A stretch of 64,000 nt of DNA from Labilibacter sediminis (GCF_005877885.1 NZ_VCHY01000012.1:62001-126000); one strand, 5' to 3'. Shown: positions 1-9,635, counted from the stretch's first letter. Notes: generated by a model from the letters alone, not told the origin. Translations and numbers: made by a program.

Positions 1-1644
1 CTCGCCATTACTTAACATACTCAGCACCACCCTATCAGCTGAATAACCTTTAAAAGAATTATGCTTCACCAACTTCCTCATCACCTCACCACTCATCGTA
101 TTCATAGGCTTAATACGACCTCCGTTATCCTGTACCCAAAGCTCTCCAAACTTTTTTGACTGCTCTTCGCTGACGGTAATATATTCATCAATATTTTGTG
201 CTTCTGCATAAGTCGATAAACCCATTAAACCAACCAACAACAGAGCTTTACGCTGCGCACTTATTTCATTTACTTTTTGCCATAAATATCGGAAACGACT
301 CTTTGAAGCAAACAAAGAAAGAAACATTGAGAGTGCTAGTAGAAAATATCCAATATAGGTGATCACGGTTCCCGCTAAGTCTTTATTAACCGATAATACT
401 GTTCCTTTTTCATCCATATCATATGACGACTGATAAAAACGGTATCCTTTATAATTTAAAATGTTGTTCATGAATATTCTAAAATCACGTTCAACACCGG
501 CTTCCTGATCTTTTAACGTCACCTCACTGGCAAAAGAAGAAGGACTTTCTGAACCCGGATACCGCTCTAACTGAAAAACGTTTAAATGAATTTCGAAAGG
601 AGTTTGTAAAACTTTTGCTCCATAACTAAGCTTTATCTTTACTCCGTCAATTATTAATGAATCATAGGGGCCCACTAAATCACTTCTACCCTGTATGGTT
701 AATTCTCTTTCCTGATCATTCTTCTCCACTTTAACAACTAGTGACTCCATAAAATTCCCCTGTTCATTTTTCTCTGCAGCGACTGCTTTCAACAAAGCTC
801 CTTCCAGGTAATTGGTTTGCACCATAAAAAATTCTTCTGCTCCGTATAGCACCCTTTGATAAAAAACCTGAGGTTCCGACATGTCCAGTTCAGTTTTTTG
901 CTGCGTCCCCATATCCGTAATAAATACATCATGAAGAGACTTAAAATATAACTGATCCTCCTGCTGAAATATATTAAAATCAAGCTCTTCATCCACCATA
1001 AAACCTACAGTATAAGAGCCTACAGTAATCTTTTCTCCTTTAAATAAATCTACATTCCTGCGACCTCCAGTACCTGAAATTACAAGAGAAAGTAATGGTT
1101 TTCCATTCGGATCTTCCTGAGGTATCAATTTTGTTCTTTTTATAAAATCAATACTCTTAAGCTTTACTTTTTCTCCACCGATACGCACACTCTTTGAGAA
1201 ATTATCTTTGCTCTTTTCCGACATCAGCACATCTTCTGAAAAAGCAACTACTTCTCCATTCTTTTCAACCACACCATCTACATACGTTACTGATGAAATA
1301 AATTCGTTGGTAGATTCTCCTTCGCGAATATGCATCATACCCTCAAAACCATAATACCTTGTAATGGCTGCCCCTGCAATAATGATAAAAAATGCCAAGT
1401 GAAATAATAGAACAGGAAGCTTTCCTTTTGTCCACAGATAAGGCTTAATCATATTAAAAAACATATTAATGCCCAACAGAACAAATATACCCTCGAACCA
1501 CCAGGCATTGTAGTAAAGCGCCTTAGCTGCATTTGTTCCAAAGTCATTCTCAACAAAAGTAGCAATCCCCATTGCAGCTGCAAGAATTATAAAAAGAGCC
1601 CCCATAACATAGGACGCAGATAGGAAAGAAATTATCTTCTTCAT
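1..1644 (-). CDS. Cytochrome c biogenesis protein, ResB-type N-terminal part (runs off left edge)
   Basis: The frame is open from an ATG at 1642-1644 to the window edge, giving 548 residues without a stop. The start reads MKKIISFLSASYVMGALFII. Three hydrophobic helices lie near residues 10-100, followed by a long periplasmic domain. A further helix (near TVITYIGYFLLALSMFLSLF) and another ending in a signal-like AEAQ precede the edge. This is the layout of ResB, which with CcsA delivers and attaches haem to apocytochrome c outside the membrane. In Bacteroidota ResB and CcsA are often fused, so a CcsA half probably lies beyond the edge (inference). The N-terminal region and ResB-like layout are clear; the exact family was judged by eye. 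Confidence 0.75.
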   Translation of the reverse strand, partial: MKKIISFLSASYVMGALFIILAAAMGIATFVENDFGTNAAKALYYNAWWFEGIFVLLGINMFFNMIKPYLWTKGKLPVLLFHLAFFIIIAGAAITRYYGFEGMMHIREGESTNEFISSVTYVDGVVEKNGEVVAFSEDVLMSEKSKDNFSKSVRIGGEKVKLKSIDFIKRTKLIPQEDPNGKPLLSLVISGTGGRRNVDLFKGEKITVGSYTVGFMVDEELDFNIFQQEDQLYFKSLHDVFITDMGTQQKTELDMSEPQVFYQRVLYGAEEFFMVQTNYLEGALLKAVAAEKNEQGNFMESLVVKVEKNDQERELTIQGRSDLVGPYDSLIIDGVKIKLSYGAKVLQTPFEIHLNVFQLERYPGSESPSSFASEVTLKDQEAGVERDFRIFMNNILNYKGYRFYQSSYDMDEKGTVLSVNKDLAGTVITYIGYFLLALSMFLSLFASKSRFRYLWQKVNEISAQRKALLLVGLMGLSTYAEAQNIDEYITVSEEQSKKFGELWVQDNGGRIKPMNTMSGEVMRKLVKHNSFKGYSADRVVLSMLSNGE

Positions 1645-1964
1645 ATTTATGATCTATCAAAATAAAACAAACAGGCTTAAAGATATACCTTTCTATGAGA
1701 TATTAATACAATAAACAATAAAAGACCTTTATATGTGTATATAATCTTCTGCCTTCAAAATATTTACAATCTTTATTTTTAGATTCTACGAAAGTATAAA
1801 TATCTTTGCGTCTTCGTTAAAACAGAAAACAAAAAAGGTTACCTATCTATATAACTTTGCTTTTTTAATTAAAACATTAGATACAGATTATGTATAGCCT
1901 ATTATAATTTTTTACATTCTTAACCTACGAACTCCCTAATTGTAATGATATAAAACAATTACTA
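1645..1964. promoter_or_regulatory. Divergent intergenic region with candidate promoters for the 1965 gene
   Basis: This 320-bp AT-rich gap separates the minus-strand ResB gene from the plus-strand barrel gene. Two plus-strand matches to the Bacteroidota -7 box TAnnTTTG are present: TATCTTTG at 1801-1808 and TAACTTTG at 1852-1859. Either would give a leader of about 100-160 nt. No good -33 TTTG lies at the right distance from either, so which is used is uncertain. No other gene or repeat is seen. Confidence 0.4.
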
Positions 1965-3224
1965 ATGATAATGAAAAAACTAGTACTTAGCTTGCTACTA
2001 ATAGCCAGTATAGCCATTCAAGCTCAAGAATCGGAAAAGAAAATTAAAATTAAAACATACGGATTTGTAGGCTTTGATGCCTTTGTAGACACCCGCCTTA
2101 GTGTAACCGCTCGACACAACCACGTTTATCTATATCCGAAAAAACCTAATTACGACAAAAATGGTGTGGATATGAATGACCGTTCAAAATTTGATTTTGG
2201 CGCCGGCAATTCACGTTTAGGATTTGCTATTTCGGGTCCTGACGCTTTTGGTGCCACTACTTCAGCAAAAATTGAGGGTGACTTTTTAGGTAATGGTAGC
2301 GGCAATGATTACTTACTTAGGTTACGTCATGCTTTTTTAAAACTACAGTGGGAGAAATCATCGCTTTTAGCAGGTCAAACATGGCATCCATTTTTTGTAA
2401 CAGAAAACTTTCCGAGCACAGTTAATTTTGTTTGTGGTGCACCCATTCATCCATTAAGCCGGGCTCCGCAATTGAAATACACCTATCAGCCCAATGCTGA
2501 CTTAAGCCTGTCAATTATCGCTTTGTCGCAAGGAGATTTCAAAAATACAGGAGCTTTGGAGCAAGTTGAGATGGCTACTCCCGAAATGAATGTGCAGTTA
2601 AAATATGGGTCTCCTAAAACATTTTTTCTAGCAGCCACCTTTGGAGTTAAAACACAACAACCCGTTACTATGGATGCAGATTCTATTTACACCAATAAAA
2701 ACGTAACTTCTTTGCAGGCCAACTTGTCTGCAAGATACACTTTCCCGGCCCTTACAATTAAAGCCGAAGGGATTTATGGTGGAAGTATGACAAATATGGT
2801 AATGATTGGTGGTATTGCGCGCAAAACTGAAGGCGGGGAACCAATAAATGCAGAATACACTCCAATCAGAACTTCATCCATTTGGACCGATATCCATACC
2901 AATGGAAAAAAAGTTAGATTTGGAGTTTTTGGTGGGGTTACACATAACTTGGGAACCAGCGATGAGTCTACTGTAGTTCTAATCAAGGATGATGAAGGAA
3001 ATATTTTAATCGACGAAACTGGCTATACACGCGGATCAGACATTGCTTATGTATACGCTATTGCTCCAAGAGTAACATTTACATCGGGTAAGGTTAAAAT
3101 AGGTCTAGAGTGGATGATGACTTCTGCTGCATATGGAGAAGATATTGATGAAAATTCAAAACCAATTGATACTACAGAGTACACAAACAATAGAATTACC
3201 TTAGGCATGAGGTATAATTTTTAA
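1965..3224 (+). CDS. Outer-membrane beta-barrel, porin-like
   Basis: The 419-residue protein begins with a signal peptide (MKKLVLSLLLIASIAIQAQ; a second in-frame ATG at 1971 is equally possible). The mature part is rich in alternating aromatic/polar strands and ends in aromatic Phe (RYNF), the usual outer-membrane insertion signal. Segments such as YGFVGFDAFVDTR and SRLGFAISGPDAFG resemble Bacteroidota DcaP/OprO-like porins. The substrate is unknown. It is monocistronic: a strong terminator follows within 30 bp. That it is a barrel is well supported; the porin role is inferred. Confidence 0.75.
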   Translation: MIMKKLVLSLLLIASIAIQAQESEKKIKIKTYGFVGFDAFVDTRLSVTARHNHVYLYPKKPNYDKNGVDMNDRSKFDFGAGNSRLGFAISGPDAFGATTSAKIEGDFLGNGSGNDYLLRLRHAFLKLQWEKSSLLAGQTWHPFFVTENFPSTVNFVCGAPIHPLSRAPQLKYTYQPNADLSLSIIALSQGDFKNTGALEQVEMATPEMNVQLKYGSPKTFFLAATFGVKTQQPVTMDADSIYTNKNVTSLQANLSARYTFPALTIKAEGIYGGSMTNMVMIGGIARKTEGGEPINAEYTPIRTSSIWTDIHTNGKKVRFGVFGGVTHNLGTSDESTVVLIKDDEGNILIDETGYTRGSDIAYVYAIAPRVTFTSGKVKIGLEWMMTSAAYGEDIDENSKPIDTTEYTNNRITLGMRYNF

Positions 3225-3250
3225 TTCGCTGTAAAAGATCTAAATTTGCT

Positions 3251-3280
3251 GCCTGTAAGAGAAATCTTACAGGCTTTTTT
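3251..3280 (+). terminator. Intrinsic terminator after the porin-like gene
   Basis: GCCTGTAAGA at 3251-3260 pairs perfectly with TCTTACAGGC at 3265-3274 across a GAAA tetraloop and is followed by six T. It lies 26 bp after the stop codon. Confidence 0.9.
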
Positions 3281-3299
3281 ATGAAATAGCAAAAAGTAA

Positions 3300-3467
3300 A
3301 TGAAGAAAAAACTTGGCATTGCAGCAACCTTGCTGATCGTTTTAGGATTTGGAATGATACATGGTTCGAGCAGAACCATCGAATTACTGGGCATTGGATT
3401 TATAGGAACAGGGTGTGCCTATTTACTATTTTTATTATACACATCAAACAAACACAAGGAACAATAA
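3300..3467 (+). CDS. Small membrane protein, unknown
   Basis: A 55-residue reading frame starts at ATG 3300 and stops at 3465-3467. It starts MKKKLGIAATLLIVLGFGMI and has a second hydrophobic stretch (IGFIGTGCAYLLFLLY) before a charged tail, NKHKEQ. This predicts two membrane helices with a short polar loop (HGSSRTIE). It ends only 4 bp before the DUF4268 gene, so the two are probably cotranscribed. No family is recognised. Support comes from clean hydrophobic segments and tight spacing. Confidence 0.55.
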   Translation: MKKKLGIAATLLIVLGFGMIHGSSRTIELLGIGFIGTGCAYLLFLLYTSNKHKEQ

Positions 3468-3471
3468 CCAT

Positions 3472-3939
3472 ATGTACTCAAAAGAAGAAAGAAAAGAACT
3501 ACAGGCTGAATTCTGGAGAAAACTAGGTAACAGAACGCGAAAAATACCCGGACAAAGAGGAAGAGTAAAAATATGGGTTGGTGACAGAACGGGTGTTAAA
3601 GGCGTTGACTTAAGGTTTGATGTAGGACGCGATAAAATTATTGTTGCCCTGGAAATTAATAACAAACACGAAAACAGAAGACTGGCCTTGTACGAAAAGC
3701 TGGAAGCTACAAAAACAATTTTTGAAAACACCTTTGGCGAATCTTTAATATGGGATTTCGCATACGAAAAGTCATACGGAGAACAAGTGTGCAGAGTTTA
3801 CCAGGAAATGAAAGGTGATTTTTTAGTTCCGGAACAATGGCCTGCAATTTTTTCTTTTATGATTGATAAAATGCTACGCATGGAAAAAGCCTTTGAAGAG
3901 GTAGCTGACTTTTTACGCTATGATGAACTGGGACAGTAG
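3472..3939 (+). CDS. DUF4268 domain-containing protein
   Basis: The product has 155 residues from ATG 3472 (MYSKEERKELQAEFWRKLG). A longer frame opens at 3415, but that part lies inside the upstream small gene, so 3472 is preferred. The sequence matches the feel of the DUF4268 family: an FW near the start, a central conserved core around GVDLRFDVGRDKIIVALEI, and a C-terminal helix with IFSFMIDKMLRMEKAFEEV. The family's role is not established here; some members accompany restriction or nuclease genes, but no such neighbour exists in this window. The protein has no signal peptide and is expected to be cytosolic. Confidence 0.75.
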   Translation: MYSKEERKELQAEFWRKLGNRTRKIPGQRGRVKIWVGDRTGVKGVDLRFDVGRDKIIVALEINNKHENRRLALYEKLEATKTIFENTFGESLIWDFAYEKSYGEQVCRVYQEMKGDFLVPEQWPAIFSFMIDKMLRMEKAFEEVADFLRYDELGQ

Positions 3940-3944
3940 ACATT

Positions 3945-3986
3945 GAACAGTTATCAGTGAGCAGTTATCAGTGAACAGTTATTAGA
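3945..3986 (+). repeat. Heptad tandem repeat, nnnCAGT type
   Basis: Six consecutive 7-mers run GAACAGT, TATCAGT, GAGCAGT, TATCAGT, GAACAGT, TATTAGA, starting 5 bp after the DUF4268 stop. Alternate heptads agree, so the repeat also reads as a 14-bp unit. A related array lies at 36811-36852. Confidence 0.8.
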
Positions 3987-3995
3987 AAATAAAAA

Positions 3996-4030
3996 TCAGT
4001 TATCAGTAATTCGAGATTACTGACAACTGA
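3996..4030 (-). terminator. Terminator-like hairpin between convergent DUF4268 and ppc
   Basis: A 15-bp inverted repeat (3996-4010 with 4016-4030, loop TCGAG) has one mismatched position that becomes a G-U pair in the minus-strand transcript. It contains heptads of the neighbouring CAGT repeat. It lies 22 bp beyond the ppc stop. There is no strong T-run on either side. Confidence 0.55.
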
Positions 4031-4052
4031 TTACTTTATAACGCTTTTATAA

Positions 4053-6623
4053 TTAAGCAGAGTTTCTGCTGGCATTAATATTACCAAACATCGCTCTAAT
4101 TACCATCTTTTCGAATAATTCTAACGGAATCTCGTCATTACCGTTTTGTGATTCCTGAATCTTCATTAAAGCAAATTGCTGAATCACCAACAGAGGAAGA
4201 ACTACTTTTTCTCGTAAACGAATACTCATCTGGCTTCGAGGGTTATCTTCAAGTAACTTAGGCATTCCAGATACTTTCAACAACATCTCTTTGGTCAACT
4301 CATATTCGGCATGAATCATTTTCCAAAACTCTCCAAAACGAGGATTTTTCTCCAAATAGCGCGTTAACTCAAAACTTGTTTTACTCATACTCTGCATACT
4401 GTTGGCCAATAAAGTTTTAAAGAATATAGAGTTTTGATATAAATCTTTACACGCTTGCAGGTTTCCTTTATCTTCCTGCTCTTTTAAGGCTGTTCCTAAA
4501 CCAAAGAAACCTGGTACATTTTGTTTTAACTGACTCCAGGCTCCCACAAATGGAATTGCTCTTAAGTCATCGAAATTAATTTTACCATCGCCACCTCGCT
4601 TACTTGGTCTACTACCAATATTGGCTTTACCATAATACTTTAAAGTACTAATCTCTTCGAGATAAGGTAAAAATAAATCATCATGTTTAAGCGACAAATA
4701 CTTTTGATAACTCGCCTCAGCCATCTCATCAATAAAGTCGTGCTGAGCTGACTCAAGCTGATTTTGTGGCTTACTAAATAACTTATTGGATAAACCTGCA
4801 GTTAACAAATATCCTAAGTTATGTGCTGCAGCCTCCTTGATTCCATAATGCGAACTAATAGTTTGCCCCTGCACTGTCATCTGAATTTGACGACTCTCGA
4901 TATTTCTACCCATTGCCGCATAAAAACGGTGAGCATTACCACCACCTCGTGCCGGAGGTCCACCTCTACCGTCAAAGAACACCACTTCAACATCATTATT
5001 TCTGGAAGTTGCGGTAATATTCTCTTTGGCTGAGAAGATAGCCCAGTTGGCCATTAAATAACCACCATCTTTTGTTCCATCAGAAAATCCTAACATAACC
5101 GTTTGTCTATCGCTACGACTACTTACATGCTTACGGTATGTAGGGTTAGAATATAATGTTTGCATGGCTTCACCCGCCATTTTTAAATCATCAATGGTCT
5201 CGAACAATGGAACAATATCCACGGTTAACTCATCATAACCCCATCCGCAAATTCTGAACATAGCCAAAACTCTGGCAACATCTACCGGTCCTCTACAGTT
5301 ACTAATGATATATCTGTGCGCACCCCTTTCTCCGTTATTCCTCTGAATATCTTTGATCACACCAAACGAAGCCACGGTGTCTCTCACCACCTGATCTTCG
5401 AATATAGATGGGTCGGCAGCTCCACGGGCATTCATCAGCAGTTGAATTTGCTCCGCATCATCCATCTCAAAAATATTGGCTGGCAATATATCCGGATATG
5501 CTTTAATTACTTCTTTTAAGGCATTGGCAATAATTCGACTATCCTGACGAACATCAATGCTTGCCATATAAAAGCCAAACAACTGAACCTTTCGCTTAAG
5601 CGACTGCACTTTTTCTACAAACAGACCCTGATGATCTTCTAATATCAGAGATTCAACCTCGCTAATTCGATTTAAAAAGTCTGTTAAATCAACATTTGAA
5701 CCGCCTGATGCATTACTGAGTTCAGCTCTTAACAGGGATTCAATTTCAATAATCTTGCTATGAACTCCAGCAAAAGTGATTCTTCTTTTTAATTCACGAA
5801 CATCATTAAAATAACACTGGGCAACAGTATTTCTTAATTTTGCAGCCACTTCTTTTGTAGTATCAACAGTTACAAACGGGTTGCCATCCCTATCGCCACC
5901 AGGCCAAAAACCAAGTGAAATAAACTGGTTATTTTGTTCTAATGCTTCTTTATAATCCTCAGCTGTTTTATCCAATAATCCTCCAATGGCAGGATAAAAA
6001 GTATCGCGCAAGTAAAATGTTAAACGATTTGCTTCATCCAAAGGAGATGGTTTTTCCTTTTGAAAGAATGGTGTTTTCCCCAACTGCTGCAGTAAGTCAC
6101 GTATTTCTGCAACCTTACCTTGTTTTATAGCTTCCATTAAATCTGTGATAATGGCCAACACCGGAGAAGGATAAAACTGAGTAGGATGAGCTGTTAATAC
6201 TACCCTAACACCAAATTCTTTAATGACTTCCGCCATCTTTTCCTGCAGGTTCTCTTTTTTAACACGATCACTTATGGATACGTAGGAGTTTTCTCCTTTA
6301 ATACGATGTATCTTATTATAAGCTGCATCTTCCAGTGCATCGATCAAAACTATTTGTCTCTCGATGTATTGAATTACCTTAAACAAGAAATCATTTTGCT
6401 CTTCTTCGGTTAAATCCGATTTGTGGTGAGCAAAAAACTTTTGAATAATCGCAACCGGATCTTCACCATTTCCCAAACCATCATTACAGGCCTGAAATAA
6501 TAATGGAATTAAATTCCCGGCCTTTTCTACAGCTTCAAGCTGAAGCGATAGGAAAAGGCTGTTATAAAGTTGATACTTTAACTCTATCTCCTCTTGATAC
6601 GACTTTACTATTTGGCTATTCAT
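4053..6623 (-). CDS. ppc: Phosphoenolpyruvate carboxylase
   Basis: This 856-residue enzyme carboxylates PEP with bicarbonate to oxaloacetate, the anaplerotic feed of the TCA cycle. Visible motifs include TAHPTQ (144-149, catalytic His146), GFWPGGDRDGNPF (238-250), SNCRGPVDVA (441-450), LGFSDGTKDGG (511-521) and the glycine loop FDGRGGPPARGGG (550-562). The usual loop is nearer FHGRGGTVGRGGG, and the C-terminus ends NASRNSA rather than the classical QNTG. It therefore belongs to a divergent branch, although the catalytic His and Arg positions look intact. Length is close to the bacterial norm (about 880). It starts at ATG 6621-6623 and lies downstream of glnS with a hairpin between. Confidence 0.95.
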   Translation of the reverse strand: MNSQIVKSYQEEIELKYQLYNSLFLSLQLEAVEKAGNLIPLLFQACNDGLGNGEDPVAIIQKFFAHHKSDLTEEEQNDFLFKVIQYIERQIVLIDALEDAAYNKIHRIKGENSYVSISDRVKKENLQEKMAEVIKEFGVRVVLTAHPTQFYPSPVLAIITDLMEAIKQGKVAEIRDLLQQLGKTPFFQKEKPSPLDEANRLTFYLRDTFYPAIGGLLDKTAEDYKEALEQNNQFISLGFWPGGDRDGNPFVTVDTTKEVAAKLRNTVAQCYFNDVRELKRRITFAGVHSKIIEIESLLRAELSNASGGSNVDLTDFLNRISEVESLILEDHQGLFVEKVQSLKRKVQLFGFYMASIDVRQDSRIIANALKEVIKAYPDILPANIFEMDDAEQIQLLMNARGAADPSIFEDQVVRDTVASFGVIKDIQRNNGERGAHRYIISNCRGPVDVARVLAMFRICGWGYDELTVDIVPLFETIDDLKMAGEAMQTLYSNPTYRKHVSSRSDRQTVMLGFSDGTKDGGYLMANWAIFSAKENITATSRNNDVEVVFFDGRGGPPARGGGNAHRFYAAMGRNIESRQIQMTVQGQTISSHYGIKEAAAHNLGYLLTAGLSNKLFSKPQNQLESAQHDFIDEMAEASYQKYLSLKHDDLFLPYLEEISTLKYYGKANIGSRPSKRGGDGKINFDDLRAIPFVGAWSQLKQNVPGFFGLGTALKEQEDKGNLQACKDLYQNSIFFKTLLANSMQSMSKTSFELTRYLEKNPRFGEFWKMIHAEYELTKEMLLKVSGMPKLLEDNPRSQMSIRLREKVVLPLLVIQQFALMKIQESQNGNDEIPLELFEKMVIRAMFGNINASRNSA

Positions 6624-6662
6624 TAAATTCGTTTTTCGTCAATCAATAAAATTATACAAAAC

Positions 6663-6692
6663 AAAGGGCACTTTTAAAATGTAGTACCCTTT
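6663..6692 (-). terminator. Terminator-like hairpin after glnS
   Basis: On the minus strand AAAGGGTAC pairs with GTGCCCTTT (9 bp, one G-U) across a 12-nt AT loop and is followed by GTTTT. It sits 21 bp beyond the glnS stop. The T-run is weak, so some readthrough into ppc is possible. Confidence 0.55.
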
Positions 6693-6713
6693 TAGAATTA
6701 CCTATCCAGGTAT

Positions 6714-8417
6714 TTATTTTTTCTTTGCCCAACTGTCTTTTAAAGCAACAGTTCTGTTAAAAATAAGTTTATCTGATGTCGAATCTTTATCCACACAGAA
6801 ATATCCTACGCGTTGAAACTGGAATTTATCCAACACCTTAGCATCTTTTAATGAAGGCTCCACTTTAGCTGCAATTACCGTTAGAGAATCCGGATTGATA
6901 AAATCAAGATGATCGGCATCTTTTTGGGCTGCAGGCGCTTCATGATTATATAACCTGTCATACATTCTAACCTCGGCATCAACAGCGTGCTTTGCCGACA
7001 CCCAGTGAATTACACCTTTAATTTTGCGAGTAACAGTAGTAGCCCCAGATTTGGTTTCAGGATCATAAGTAGCATATATTTCTTCTATTACACCATCTTC
7101 ATTCTTTTTAAACCCTGTACAAGTTATGGCATAAGCTCCTTTTAAGCGCAACTCTTTACCAACTGTTAATCGGAAAAATTTCTTAGGAGCGTCTTCCATA
7201 AAATCATCTCTCTCAATGTAAACTTCACGAGAGAAAGGAAGTTGGCGCGAACCCATACTTTCATCTTCCGGATTGTTAATTAATTCTACCCATTCTTCTT
7301 TATCTTCCGGATAATTGGTAATAATCATTTTTAATGGGTCTACCACCGCATTAACCCTGGCCACTCGCTTATTTAAATCTTCGCGAATACAGCTTTCTAA
7401 CAAAGCCACATCAATAATACCATCGCGTTTGGCAACACCTACTTTATCTGCAAAATTACGAATAGACTCCGGTGTATATCCTCGTCGGCGTAAGCCTGAT
7501 ACTGTTGGCATACGTGGATCATCCCAACCTGAAACAATACCTTTCTGAACCAACTCAAGCAATTTACGTTTGCTCATTACCGTATAATTCAGGTTTAATC
7601 GTGCAAACTCAATCTGTCGGCCGCGCACTTCCGGCGTTCGCTCTCCTTCAACTATTTGATCTATAAACCAATTGTATAACGGACGATGCACTTCAAACTC
7701 CAAGGTACAGATGGAATGTGTAATTCCTTCTATAAAATCACCTTGCCCATGGGCATAATCATACATTGGATAAATACACCATTTATCGCCTGTACGGTGA
7801 TGTGCCTGATGAATAATACGATACATCAAAGGATCTCGCATATGCATATTAGGCGAAGCCATATCTATTTTGGCACGCAATACTTTTTCACCTGCAGCAA
7901 ACTCTCCAGCCTTCATTCGTTCAAAAAGGTCAAGATTTTCTTCAACCGAACGATTACGATACGGACTCTCAGTTCCAGGTGTTGTAGGCGTTCCTTTTTG
8001 GGACGCTATCACCTCAGCCGATTGATCATCGACATAGGCCTTCCCGTTTTTAATTAGTTTAACAGCCCAGCTATACAACTGATCGAAGTAATCGGAAGTA
8101 TATTTAGGCTCACCTTCCCAGGTAAAACCTAACCACTTTACATCTTCCTGGATACTATCTACGTACTCCACATCCTCTTTTACAGGATTGGTATCATCGA
8201 AACGTAGATTACATCCTCCTCCGTACTTTTGTGCCAGACTAAAGTTTAAGCAAATAGATTTTGCATGACCGATATGCAAATACCCGTTAGGCTCAGGAGG
8301 AAAGCGGGTTAACACCGCACCACCATTCTTGTTTTCTGACAAATCTTTATCAATCTCCTGATGAATAAAATTTGATTTTACTGCCTCAGGAGCAGCTTCT
8401 GGATTGTTTTTGTTCAT
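6714..8417 (-). CDS. glnS: Glutaminyl-tRNA synthetase
   Basis: A class Ic synthetase of 567 residues that charges tRNA-Gln with glutamine. The HIGH signature is in [10 protein letters not shown] (HIGH at 48-51), and the KMSKS equivalent is VMSKR (280-284). RFPPEPNG and RFDDTNP just around HIGH are typical of GlnRS as opposed to GluRS. The C-terminal half carries the anticodon-binding beta-barrels. Presence of GlnRS implies direct glutaminylation rather than only the GatCAB route. A separate GluRS (gltX) is at 36918-38441. Confidence 0.96.
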   Translation of the reverse strand: MNKNNPEAAPEAVKSNFIHQEIDKDLSENKNGGAVLTRFPPEPNGYLHIGHAKSICLNFSLAQKYGGGCNLRFDDTNPVKEDVEYVDSIQEDVKWLGFTWEGEPKYTSDYFDQLYSWAVKLIKNGKAYVDDQSAEVIASQKGTPTTPGTESPYRNRSVEENLDLFERMKAGEFAAGEKVLRAKIDMASPNMHMRDPLMYRIIHQAHHRTGDKWCIYPMYDYAHGQGDFIEGITHSICTLEFEVHRPLYNWFIDQIVEGERTPEVRGRQIEFARLNLNYTVMSKRKLLELVQKGIVSGWDDPRMPTVSGLRRRGYTPESIRNFADKVGVAKRDGIIDVALLESCIREDLNKRVARVNAVVDPLKMIITNYPEDKEEWVELINNPEDESMGSRQLPFSREVYIERDDFMEDAPKKFFRLTVGKELRLKGAYAITCTGFKKNEDGVIEEIYATYDPETKSGATTVTRKIKGVIHWVSAKHAVDAEVRMYDRLYNHEAPAAQKDADHLDFINPDSLTVIAAKVEPSLKDAKVLDKFQFQRVGYFCVDKDSTSDKLIFNRTVALKDSWAKKK

Positions 8418-8497
8418 TGGTATTATATTAGTATAACAACAGATGTCAGGTATAAAACATCTATCATCTATTCATCACATTTTTTTATTTCAATTAA

Positions 8498-8534
8498 TTA
8501 AAAAAGCAAAAGTTTCACTTAAACACTTTTGCTT
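8498..8534 (-). terminator. Terminator-like hairpin in the glnS leader
   Basis: A perfect 10-bp inverted repeat (AAGCAAAAGT at 8504-8513, ACTTTTGCTT at 8525-8534, 11-nt loop) is followed on the minus strand by six T. It lies 80-120 nt upstream of the glnS start, between that gene and a possible -7 box (TAACTTTG on the minus strand, 8612-8619). It could attenuate glnS or stop transcription entering the region. Confidence 0.5.
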
Positions 8535-8698
8535 AGTTAAAGCCAACAAAAATAAAGCTTTTGTAATTATTGCACTACTTTTTTAAAGTAATATGTTGAT
8601 TTTTATTACAACAAAGTTATTCAAACAAAATCTTTTATCATTTGTCTTTTATCTTTTATGTAATTTATAACTTCGTACCCTGTTAATTTTATAAGGAT

Positions 8699-9055
8699 AT
8701 GCAAAAAGGAATAATTGAGCTGGAAGAGATGGAGTTTTATGCCTACCATGGTTGCTTTAAGGAAGAACAGGTAGTGGGCAATCGGTTTATGGTAAACATT
8801 GCCATAAAGTTAGACGTGGAAATTCCGAGTCATAGTGATAATATAAAAGACGCATTAAATTATGTAACCGTATACGAGTTAACTAAAAAGGAAATGCAAC
8901 AAAAATCGCATTTAGTGGAACATTTAACTGAAAGAATCTTAAATGGCATTCACAACAAATTTGATTACGTAGACTGGGTTCGTGTTAAGGTTTCGAAAAT
9001 GAATCCTCCTATGGGTGGACAAATGAAGGCCGTAAGTATAACAATGGAAAGATAA
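8699..9055 (+). CDS. folB: Dihydroneopterin aldolase
   Basis: The 118-residue protein has the standard FolB length. It starts MQKGIIELEEMEFYAYHGCF; the FYAYHGC segment is the FolB signature, with YHG near the active site, and the segment DALNYVTVYEL holds the substrate-site Tyr. It cleaves dihydroneopterin to 6-hydroxymethyl-dihydropterin in folate synthesis, in the cytosol, and forms oligomers. No other folate gene is adjacent. A GGAT precedes the ATG, but no strong Shine-Dalgarno is needed in this phylum. Confidence 0.93.
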   Translation: MQKGIIELEEMEFYAYHGCFKEEQVVGNRFMVNIAIKLDVEIPSHSDNIKDALNYVTVYELTKKEMQQKSHLVEHLTERILNGIHNKFDYVDWVRVKVSKMNPPMGGQMKAVSITMER

Positions 9056-9635
9056 TGCATAGTTGAAAGGACAAAGTTTAAAGTTGAAAGTGTTTAGTTC
9101 AACTTCATGGCCAAGAGATGCGAATTAAGGATAAAAATGCAGTACTTAAAGCAATTACCCTCAGGGATTTCACCCCTAAAACCCTGACTTCCTTTTGTTC
9201 ATATGAGTTAGCAAAATAATGTATTCACGATTTACGCTACGCTCCAATTCTTTTCTTAATAAAGAAAGGAAGCAAAGAAACTTTTTTAAGATTATTGCTT
9301 CGTTCAGCATTATTCAAGTAAACTTGATACTGCATTCACTTCTCGCAATAATTCAAGACTGCGACCGCTTTGCTATAAAAACTTACGGTTGATTTGTCTA
9401 AATCGCTAAAACTCGCTCCTTCCTTCGTCAGAAGCTCAAACAAATCGCAATTTTACGACAAACAACCTTGTTTTTATGCTCACCGGACAAGGTCAAAGCG
9501 AAGACAGCTTATAAAAGAATACCTTTAAAAATTCTTAATTGTCATTATTTGCTATTTTTTCACTTTCTCAAGCATTTGATAAAAAATCATTTACATGGCT
9601 GAGTCGGTAAAAAATCGCACGAATGCTGTATTTTA
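9056..9635. other. Gene-free stretch, possible decayed interspersed repeat
   Basis: About 580 bp have no convincing gene. A 33-codon frame starts at 9119 (MRIKDKNAVLKAITLRDF) but matches nothing recognised. It is followed by an imperfect inverted repeat CTTTTCTT / AAGAAAGG near 9254-9274 and many purine/pyrimidine runs. The composition resembles repeat relics common between Bacteroidota genes, but no second copy was found in this window. Confidence 0.35.

Noticed and set aside
789-992. 67-codon minus-strand frame
   Set aside because: It lies inside the ResB reading frame in another phase and has no features of its own.
9119-9220. 33-codon frame as a small gene
   Set aside because: No homology recognised, no promoter or terminator, and located in repeat-like DNA.
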